Shown: positions 1 through 9,700 of the stretch, one piece after another
Numbering within the stretch: the first letter of the stretch is position 1
How the letters are laid out: each line of letters opens with the position of its first letter
Origin: Antedon bifida
Taxonomy: Eukaryota; Echinodermata; Crinoidea; Comatulida; Antedonidae
Length of the DNA: 64,000 bases
Assembly (NCBI GenBank): GCA_963402885.1
Contig: OY727098.1
Coordinates: 13,626,717-13,690,716, forward strand
Direction of reading: 5' to 3'
Position numbers and translations under genes: made by a program
The notes under the pieces: model-generated
The model's input: the letters and a program-made list of their open reading frames with translations, nothing else
What the model was told of the DNA's origin: nothing
The model's database searches: none

Positions 1-652
1 AACTCTTCTAGTACTAGTAAAAAAAGCCTGTTCACGAGTGGCATCAGGTTTTCGCCCAGGGCGAGTTTGTTTGTCTCCACCAGAATTAGTGTCGTACTTG
101 TTAGGAATGTTTCTGCCAGTTCTGAAATTGACGCTACAAACTTGATGATATACAGCATCAACGGCTGGTAAGTCTTGAGCAAAAACAACACAAGATCGCA
201 TATCATCTGCCCATTTATCTCCTCGGATCTTACAGGAATTTAAAATAGAATCTTGACAATTCCAAGAAGCTACTCTGTATACATTTTCAAGACGATTTCC
301 ATCTTCATCAACTACCTTACTTTCACAATAAAGACAATGGCTAGAAAAATTGAATATTGACTGCTTTGATCTCAAAGATGGTGTCTCAACAATAAATTCT
401 TCCGCCTTTCTTTTTTTAGCGACAGCAATGTTTCTCTTGTTGGTAAATGCTTTTCTGCAGTCTGAGTGGAGGACCTGACCGGCTACTACTTGCAATGATG
501 TTCCTCTTTCTTTACTAGCTTCATTTACTGTCCTTGCTGCTTTTTGAGTAATGTTTACTGTTCTTTTACCATCATCATCAGTCATACTCTTATCACATAA
601 TGGACATAAATCTGTCTCAGAATGGTCTTCTTGGTTTTGCATAGGCCTACTC
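1..652 (-). CDS. N-terminal part of EADT/CXC-family protein (partial, runs off left edge)
   Basis: Reading the minus strand from ATG at 652, the frame stays open for 217 codons to base 1, so the gene continues outside the window. Visible Cys/His modules are, in order: LCPLCDKSM (residues ~17-25), VLHSDCRKAFTNKR (~61-74), HCLYCE (~103-108), and a stretch ending AVYHQVCSVNFRTGR (~167-181). From memory, this arrangement matches the N-terminus of a large multi-copy protein family in corals, molluscs and echinoderms whose C-terminus carries an EADT motif and a CXC tail. Other parts of the same family occur here at 1770-1988, 25790-28957 and 56490-58400. Unlike those copies, this piece has no stop or frameshift, so it may be an active or recently inserted copy. 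Function is unknown; zinc binding and nucleic-acid binding are inferred. An alternative start at residue 5 (second Met) is possible. Confidence 0.72.
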
Positions 653-848
653 ATAGTCCTGTAAGTTAAAACAATTCAAATACTTATTTTCCCTTCCTTA
701 TAATTTGTTTTCTTGCAAACTATATTGTATAAGAAAAGATAAAGAAAGGTCTTTGGTTCTTTTGGTCATTAGCTCTAAAATTAGATTCAAGCTAGTCTAA
801 GCCCAAGTTGAACTACATAGGCCTAAGCTGACCATGCCTAAACCATCA

Positions 849-1222
849 CTAGGCCTATCTTGCTTAGGCTCGTGCCGCCTAGGCCTAACTGACTTAGGCT
901 ATGCTGCCTAGGCCTAACTGACTTAGGCTATGCTGCCTAGGCCTAACTGACTAGGCTATGCTGCCTAGGCCTAATTGACTTAGGCTATGCTGCCTAAGCC
1001 TAACTGACTTAGGCTATGCTGCCTAGGCCTAACTGACTTAGGCTCATGCCGCCTAGGCCTAACTGACTTAGGCTATGCTGCCTAGGCTAGGCCTAACTGA
1101 CTTAGGCTCATGCCGCCTAGGCCTAACTGACTTAGGCTATGCTGCCTAGGCCTAACTGACTTAGGCTCATGCCGCCTAGGCCTATGCCTAACTGACTTAG
1201 GATATGCCACCTAGGCCTACAC
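849..1222. repeat. AGGCCT-rich minisatellite, ~29-30 bp unit
   Basis: About 12 tandem copies of a unit containing GCCTAGGCCTAACTGACTTA, with variants carrying TATGCT or TCATGC before the core. The array lies immediately upstream of the minus-strand start at 652. No gene is evident from 1223 to 1769. Confidence 0.9.
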
Positions 1223-1769
1223 ACGGCCTAGGTTTTATATAAATACTGATGTTTAGAACTACTGTTGATTGATATTCAGAAACTCTGGAAACTTACTTGA
1301 AGGAATTAGTATTAAGAAATACTAGATTCTGTATGTACTTTCTTCATGTCATTCATTTTTCCTGGGAAAACTTTCAGTCAATCAGGATCTTTTGTTTTGC
1401 TTGGAATTATGGGATTGTTATTTTTATTTTTTTTATTCTGGAACATTCTTCATTTTATCATAATAGAAGTAATGTTAATAATAACCAGTATTATTTTTTA
1501 AGTAGTAGTGATATTTTGTTATGCTTTAAAAGCATAAAACGGTACAATTGTGGATGTCGGCCATATTGGATTTCAAAATGGCTACTTTAGCAAAAATAAA
1601 AGTGACATAAATGGATTCTTTGGTATTGAAAACATAGGTATAGACCCTAAAATCAACATGTTTAGCTTTGTATTACCTGATTTATAAGCATTTAATGATT
1701 GAACATGATTCATCAAAAAAACAAACTGTTGCAATTTGTTTGACTCAACGCCTACTTTTCATCTATTTC
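1223..1769. other. No recognisable gene
   Basis: AT-rich sequence. The open frame at 1297-1590 has low-complexity, hydrophobic composition and no family resemblance. A short TTTCAAAATGGC motif near 1568 recurs in the inverted repeats near 55.85 kb and at 63.84 kb. Nothing else is supported. Confidence 0.5.
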
Positions 1770-1988
1770 CACTCATCTAGTAACTAATGGACAACTGCTG
1801 CCATTACAAACACATCTCCCCGCTGCACGTGAAAAGTTGATCAAGATAATCATATGTAACTGAAAAACTGGTTGCAGTACTAGCAGATGCACTTGTAAAC
1901 GATATTCAATTAGTTGTACATGGATATGTGGGGTGTGCAAAGGTTCCAGTTGCACAAACTCTTCTTCGGTAGATATAGATGATGTCAA
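1770..1988 (+). pseudogene. CXC-domain tail of EADT/CXC-family protein (remnant)
   Basis: One plus-strand frame reads about 70 codons, interrupted by a single TGA, and ends at TGA 1986-1988. It contains the spaced cysteines of a Tesmin/TSO1-like CXC module: IICN-stop-KTGCSTSRC, then TCKRYSISC, WICGVC and GSSCTN, followed by an acidic tail. The TGA sits where the repeat pattern calls for a cysteine codon, so one base change (TGC or TGT to TGA) would explain it. The pyrimidine-rich stretch ending CATCTAG just before the frame looks like a splice acceptor. Upstream domains of the family are not visible on this strand, and the N-terminal copy at 1-652 lies on the opposite strand, so the two are probably separate insertions. 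Confidence 0.6.
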
Positions 1989-2109
1989 TGATTATGATTG
2001 ATATGCTTTACAACATTTGAAATTCCAGAATCATAACTAAAAGTGCTTTATTTATTCCCGATTATTTTTAAGCAGGTAAAATCAAGAACAATAATATTAC
2101 ACTGAACAT

Positions 2110-2720
2110 ACTTTAGATGATCCGAATTTGCATAAATTATATGCAAATTTGATTTAAATTTTAAAATCAATGTGGTTCTTAGACATTGTTCAATTGAATC
2201 CAAATTTAAGATCCTTGTTGCATGATTACCATATGAAGGAGCTTATTAAAAAATATACATAAAACTATTAATGTTATTAATATGCATATTTTCATTTCGA
2301 AAATTCACTATTAAAACAAAAATATGACATTTGCAATGTTAATTTTGCATAATATGCAAATTTTATTCAAATTTATTCCTAGCGTGTGTTTACTCTTTCT
2401 ATTGACCATAAAAATGTGAGTTTTAATGCTTAGTTTGATTGAATTGCAGCATTTTATGCATATTTATTCATTCATTCATTCAATCTTTTATTTCGGAAAC
2501 TCTGGTCCATAGAAAGTAAATTACATATAAATGAAATAAATAAAATAAACAAAATTACTACTACTCATCTCAGGATGGCATTCCATCTGGAGAGCATCTT
2601 CGACTTAACTAAGACGTTACTTATAATCGTTGAGATTAAAATATAAAGAAAATAGATTAATTCATCATGAAAAAAGGATAATTTGCATATTATGCAAATT
2701 AGACGAATTTCCCATGTTGG
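2110..2720. repeat. AT-rich repeats with ATGCAAAT palindromes and a reversed LINE tail
   Basis: Short inverted motifs of the form ATTTGCAT...ATGCAAAT occur near 2127, 2343 and 2681. Between them, 2461-2640 begins with a TTCATTCATTCATTC run followed by CTTTTATTTCGGAAAC. This looks like the 3' end of a LINE inserted on the minus strand. Confidence 0.5.
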
Positions 2721-3700
2721 GATTTTGGGGGACTTTTAGTATAGTGTTTAGGGACCATACTAAAATGCATTGTGGTAAAAAAAATTTTTTCGCAATTAGT
2801 GGTGGGTGAAGGTACTATTTTGACTGGACTATTAGTTGACGCGCAGCATCTTGCGGTCCAGAACGATGGTCGATAAAGTCGTCTATCTGAACATTTTAAG
2901 ATTATTTACGTTTAATTAATAAAACCATATTCTGATACCACATTCGGGTAATTGAAACATAATTCTGGTTAAAATATGCTTATATAAGAGTAAGAACTAT
3001 GTTTGTTGCGCATACTGTTCTCTAAGATCAGTCTCACATTTTCACGATGGTGTGCCTTGCTTTGGAATGTGGCTATTTTGCTAATGTTTATCCCCTTTTA
3101 TTCAGAATACTGGCAGGAACACTAATCCAATGTACTGTTGTGATGTACTATGATGTAGTTTGGGAGAATAGTTTTAAGTTCGTCTGAATATTGTTATAAT
3201 TTAATGTTATTAATTACTGATCTATATAAATAGTAATTATCAATTAACATGTTCACTGACAGTGATACACTCATGTATTATGCTTTAAATTGGTTTACAA
3301 TACTGAATTATAGCACTGATTACTGTATTCTAAGTTTGACTAAAAATGATTATGATATAAATGCATTGAACTGTTAATTAGTCATACCATTGTTATGCTT
3401 GTCATTTGTTTACTGCTTTTCATTTGTGAAACTAACTGGATTGGATTTATGTAATATTTACTTGTTTACTTATACATTGTTTCGTTTTGATTCTTGCAGA
3501 ATTGAATAAATTCATTACCTAGTAAAAGTTACTGGGTTGTTTATCTCAATACTTTCTCGTCACGCCTGAGCAAATCCCTCATCTCGCCAATGTATTATAT
3601 TTAATATGTGTTTACTATATATAAATTCAAGTTATTTACCCTTTACAGAGTATACATAAAATACTGTAATACAGCAAGTCTAGCAAAACTAATGTATGCA
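2721..3700. other. No recognisable feature (3' flank of SETD9-like gene)
   Basis: AT-rich unique-looking sequence downstream of the SETD9-like stop codon. No coding similarity or structured repeat was recognised. Confidence 0.5.
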
Positions 3701-3706
3701 TATTTA

Positions 3707-3794
3707 TCAACTGATTATGTTAAAATATGATGACAACAGTTCCTCTCCTTCACGAATGTCTCGTAAAGATACCAGCACAACTGAGCGAATTAAT
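3707..3794 (-). CDS. SETD9: SETD9-like terminal exon F
   Basis: Acceptor TTTTTTTCCCCTAG precedes the exon. It encodes RSVVLVSLRDIREGEELLSS and ends with TGA at 3709-3707. The REGEELLSSYF motif is the C-terminal SET signature. Confidence 0.9.
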
Positions 3795-6700
3795 CTAGGG
3801 GAAAAAAACAAAGAAAGAATGCAATATAAAATAACAAAGTGCACTCTCTTGTGGTGATTTTACCTACCTTTTTCAAGTTTACACATATCATTTAAAATAC
3901 AAAATAGTGTAAAGTCATTGGTGTAAACCACATTCAAATACCGAATTTTCTAATTACATACACTATGTATATTTATTTCATTATATCTTTTTTATTTAAT
4001 ATTAAAATTATGTATTTTGAATGTTGATAAGTAGTAAACGATTATTACGTGAAAACTAAGTCTCATTTGAGGCTTAGGGAATGGATTGGAAACAGTGGTG
4101 AGTTACAACCTGGCACTAGGTCAGGATTGAACCCTGAACCTTGGGATTGGAAGGCAAGCATGTTAACCACCAAGATACAGTTCCACTACATGATTTCCTT
4201 CCAGTGCGGTACGATAACTCATGTTAGGCCTACCTGTTAGTTGAGCTCTGCTCAATATCAGAACTGGCACTATAAAATATGTATGGTAAATACTTTCGTA
4301 ATTCAAATGCAAAATTTTCAGTAAAATCTATTTCTTGGTATGCAACGTTGGCAGGAAATTCTATAAAAGTAAAAATTAAATAAATTTAAAATTTTCAATA
4401 AAATATTTATTTTAAAATCAAGTCTGATAAAGTATAATATAAATTACTAGAATAAACAATGAACTTACTCTTAGTTTGATTGTTAACATACTGGCCAATA
4501 GATAAAGGGTTTGAGAGTTCAGGGGTCAACCACGACATATCGCTCACCATGTACGGACCAACACAATCACGTTGTGAACATGATCTAAATGAAAATTTAA
4601 ACATTTTCCAAAGGATGAACTTAATTCCGTATATCCTCGGGTATAATCGCACTTCGGGTCTAATCCCACCCCCCTACTTTATATCTGATTTCACAAACAG
4701 GCATACCGTATCCCTGGGGATAGTCCCAGTATTAACTTTTGGTGTGGATGTAGGCCTCTCTCTAACCAGTTCAGATGAGTTTTTAAAAGAGATGCTTTCC
4801 AATCATGTTTTTTTCCTGAACCAGGCTTTCCTCAAATATAGTCCCACCCGCAAAGGCGGCCCAATTTCGTGTTTTATGGGGATGGGATTATACCAGAGGA
4901 TATATGGTATATTATACAATGACTGTCTCTGAGTGTGACGGTACAAATAATTTCGAGAGATGACAGATGAAAGGTTATATTTTCACGAGGCGACAGCACA
5001 AATAAAATAACATCGACATTGGTTTGATCTGTAAATTAAATATGTGATTGTTTTTTCGGTAAAAATATTAAGGAATGATAAACTTTACCTAAAGATCATT
5101 TTTGACAGTCTCTTATCATTACCATCAATGTGAATTCCATCAAGACAGCGGAATATGAATGAATTATTTATTGACTGGAAGAAAATCGGGTCGTATGGTT
5201 GATAAATTGTACCTATAAAAAATGAATACCTTTTAATACTACTGTACTACTACAGTAGTAGACAGGTAAAACATATGCAGGTTTATTTCTTCTAATGTTA
5301 CCATATCTACCCACCAATCAGCAGTCTCCCAAGAGGACAGTTCCACAAATTAAGAATGGGGTGTAGAAGTCTTACATATATAGGGGTAACACATTTCGCT
5401 ACATCCCCCCACCTCTCAACAACTTGAATCATCAAATACAATTATAAAGATTACATAAATTTAACTCAGAGGGTCTACTATTATTATTCTTGGAGAAATT
5501 TTGCCGGTTCAGATTCTGCCGTTTGGGATATTGTGTTGAGTCATCTGGTTTGGGCCCTGATGAGTCAGGAATAGTAGAAGTGTGCGGTGTATTTACAGTT
5601 AGATCTGGTCCTTCGGACAACTTTTTTGCAGATCAGGTAAGGACCACCAACGATTGTCAAGTTCTGGTCTTATGGTGCCAAGTAATGTGCACATTTCTGC
5701 AGCCGACTCAAAGTTTCTACCCTGATCAGAGTGTAGTTGTTTAGGTACTTTGTATTGAAGCACGAATTCCTCCACAAACTTTTTTGTCACTGTCTCTGCA
5801 TATTCATCAGCAATCGGATAAAAGTTCCATCCATTTGGTTAGATACTCGCCCACCACAAGCACAGACTTGCCTCTAGTCGACTGGGGTAGGGGAGCCAGG
5901 ATGCACATTGCTACCCGTTCCATTGGTTCATGCGCTGTCTTTCGATTAGCACATGGCCAACACTTCCTTATATATGCTCGTACGTCCAGGTGCATTTGGG
6001 GCCAATAAAATATTTGTTTCAATCTTCCTAACGTCTTCGTTACCACCAAGATATGTCCACTGGTAACACCTCTGTGCACTTCGTCCATCTCCTGGGACCG
6101 GAGCTTACTTGGAAACACAACTTTCGTACTGGTACTCCCATAATCGTTTTCCAATTTTCTGCACAAAGTTCCATTTCGTATTTCTAACAGGTCCTATAGT
6201 AACCAATATGCCCGTTTCGCCGGAGACATGCCCACCCAATCGGGCCTAGCAGTACCATTTTCTTTCACACTGTACACCCATCATGCGATGGATTTATCCT
6301 CTAACTGCCGGGTTTTTAATGTTTCGTTCGGTATTTCCGGTTCTAGTCGTGACAGTCGGATATGGTTTTCGACTGGTGGTTTTGACACAGGTTTTTCATG
6401 TACAAGTTTCCCTGCAAGTACATGTTCTTTAGGTACAGGTTCTTCTGCAAGTACAGGTTCGTTAGGTACAGGCTCTTCTGCGGGTACAGGTTTTTGGTAA
6501 TCCAGGTTCCTCTGCAAGTACAGGTGTTTTACCACCTTTTCCAAAACTGTTTGTACGGTCGACGAGATAATCCATCAGCATTGAACTGAACAAGCTTACA
6601 ACCTCAAACCACCTGGCTAGTTTATGTTTCATCTTAAAGATAAATGATCGGTCTGGATTGTAAAACAATTGTTCGTCCATATACGTAGGCCCAAATGTCC

Positions 6701-9700
6701 GTTCGACTACCGTAAGCCACAAGTCGTTCCTGTCCATCATGGACCTGTGATAAGACCCCTCCTAATGCATAATTACTAGCATCCGTGTCCAGAATGAATT
6801 CAACGTCTTGATTCGGATAAGCCAGGATAGGTGAAGTCTGTAACATCTGTTTAAGGATTTCAAATTCACGTTGCTTCTGCATTCTCACCCCATTCGGTTT
6901 TGCCCTGCGTCTCGGAAACGCTGAAACACCTTTCCCAATCTGGCTATCTCGTCCTCTATGGAGTTGGCATACACTATCACATCGTCTAAGTAAATCAATA
7001 ACTCTTTCCATTGCATCCCGTTCAATAAGTCGTTCGAAAGTGAACGACGCGTTGCGCAGTTTGAAAGGCATAATAGTCCACGTGTAATGGCCACCTCATA
7101 CTACGAATGCAGCCTTCTCCTCGTTCCACTTGCCAACAACCGGAAGCTAAGTCTAATAAGTAGTGAACCACTTTGTCCCCGATAATGCATCAAGAGAATC
7201 ATCGATTCTGGGCAACGGGTATGTAGGCGTCTTTGACAGCACCTGGTTCTCTATAGGTTGTCGGCGTGGGGTTCTCTTACATGAGCAGCAATTGTGGGGT
7301 TCCAAATAGAATGTAGCTACATTTATTATGATTGACGGAGAGTTTGTTAGCAGCAAAGTACTGGGACAAGGGGATAACGTTGGTATTAAAGGTGTCATAA
7401 AGAGTTTGAATATTTTTGTTGCCATGAAAAACTGTGTTAGTGTCATCAGCATAAAGGAAAAAATTAAGCAGGTTCGAGGTACGGTGGATATCATTAATGT
7501 AAAGGGTGAACAGGAGAGGGTCAAGTAGGCTAAGGAGACCTGGAGGACGCCACAGGTGATAGGGCAAAAATTTGAAATAGAGTAAAAATATTTAGTGCAT
7601 TGGGAACGGTTAGTGAGATAGCTTTTAAAAAATTCCATGAGACCATTTAAAAAGTAGAATTTATGGTCAATGGTGAAAAGTCTGATTCCAAATTGACGAT
7701 TTTCGAATGCATGCATGAATAATATTGTTTTGTTAGTGAGATCGATCAGAGCCATGGCGGAGTTATGTCCTTTTCTAAAGCCATATTGCCTCTTGAAGAG
7801 AATGTTATGTTTGTTGATAAATGAAAATGTTCTATCATAGATAACTCTTTCCAAGGCTTTCAAAAAGATTGACAGGATGGAAATAGGACGATAGTTAGAA
7901 AGGTTTGATTTGGGGCCAGATTTGTAAATAGGGGTAATGCGTGCCAGCTTCAACCTCTATTTGGAAAAACACCTTTTCAGAGGACAAGATTCCAAATGTG
8001 ACACAAGGGAAGGGAGATAAGATTAATAACATGTTTAATGGCTTTAGTATAGAAATCATCAGTACCAGGAGCTTTATTGTTATCGAAGGAGGAGAAAATG
8101 TGTATGATCTCATCTTCTAGGACGGGGTTATGAAAATTGATGAATCGACGGGCAGTATTGTCTGATTCATGTTTAAGAATGTCAATGTTAAAGAATTTCC
8201 AAGAATAGACCTATAAACATTTTATTTTCTTTGTTAAATTGGAAAGGACAATGTCAAGTTGAATTGAGAATTGATTGGGGTCAGAGGAGGGGAGTATATA
8301 TACAGTACCCACAATAAAAGAAAACACAAGGGTTACGAGAGTACATATTTGTTCGTTGATCCATGTAGAACATCCTGAAAGGTTATCATTTAGATGCAGC
8401 GAAGATCAGACTCCGGTTTTATTACCATCTTTTTCTTGTTTCTTTTTAGTATGCACGTGATACGTCCGTATTGACCATGCGGCTTCCACAGCTTCATTGT
8501 TTGAGGTCTTATGAAGCAGATTAAGGCGTTTAGATGTTAAGTTTTCTTTTTTTGACTTCTGATCGGGAACGGTACGACGTGAATTTGATGATAATATAAT
8601 AATAATAATAATTTATTTAATAATAATTTTGATTTTGTTGCGTCTAACTTCCTTTTACCAAGGCGTTGGGTTTGATCAAGGTCGCTTAGTTCAATACTGT
8701 CTGTTATTATAGAGGCAATTAAAACGTTTTAACTTTGTCCTTTATATGCTGGTTTTTTAGTCTTAGGTTCAAAGAGAGAAACTCACTACAAATAATTGTT
8801 AAAGATGTATTGTCCCTTTGACTAATTCCAAAAAAATAAAAAATAACAGATTTCGAAAAAAGGTGGGTCAATTTGAAGTATCATAATAGTTATTAACTAT
8901 CACCAAAAATTTGTCGAAAAAAAAAATCATTTAACTGAAATACAGACGTTTTTTTGTTAAATAAATAACTCTGACTTCCAGTCAAAGTTTTCGATCAAAA
9001 CATACCCCATTGCTTTTAGCTCGAATTTTCGACTTAAAGTGAATAACTTTAATATTACTTTGATATGGCCAATTTAAATTTAGAATATTTTGACCTTCAT
9101 TTTTTTGTGTTTCAAGGGACAATACATCTTTAATTTAAGTTCTAAATTAATAGGTTGTCAACTTCGTAGCTTATCTTCTTTCTGTGACATGCAAACTCTA
9201 GAAAAAAGTAGGGCTATTCTAAAAAATGTTAACCATGCCTTGTTCAGTGATTTCGAGCTCATGCCCCATGGGCGTCGCTTTCGATGCCCGGCATGTTGAA
9301 CAAACCGGAAAAGAAATTCGTTTTTGCCAGTGACCATCCGACTCTTAAATTCTTGAACTTTGACTGTTATATTGTACAGTGTATTGTGATATTTTGAGAC
9401 CGCGATATGTTTACTTATTGCAGATATTAACACTTTGTTGGTTGTAATTGCAATATTTTTAAAGAGATCTGTTGATGACAAAATGTAGTTACTAATGCTT
9501 TGTAACATTGTTACACAGTTGGTATGAGATCAGGATCATCAGCTAACAAGTTATGAATAGTACTGAAAGTGGTACTATCAATCAGTGAACCCGTGTTCTA
9601 TAGGCTTGGTCGTTTCATCCTGTACACTTTTACACCCTTTATGCTACGGTCATAAAGTTCCGCCAAATGCGCAGGTAACATCTTACCAGACAGTGTCTCG

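Noticed and set aside
1773..1988. 71-codon minus-strand open frame
   Set aside because: Shadow of the plus-strand CXC remnant, whose cysteine spacing is meaningful.
4480..4932. 150-codon plus-strand open frame
   Set aside because: Its first part is antisense to SETD9-like exon D, which has splice sites and family match; the rest is low-confidence intron.
6228..6589. Gly/Ser/Thr-rich plus-strand open frames
   Set aside because: Antisense to the Pro/Glu linker of gypsy pol.
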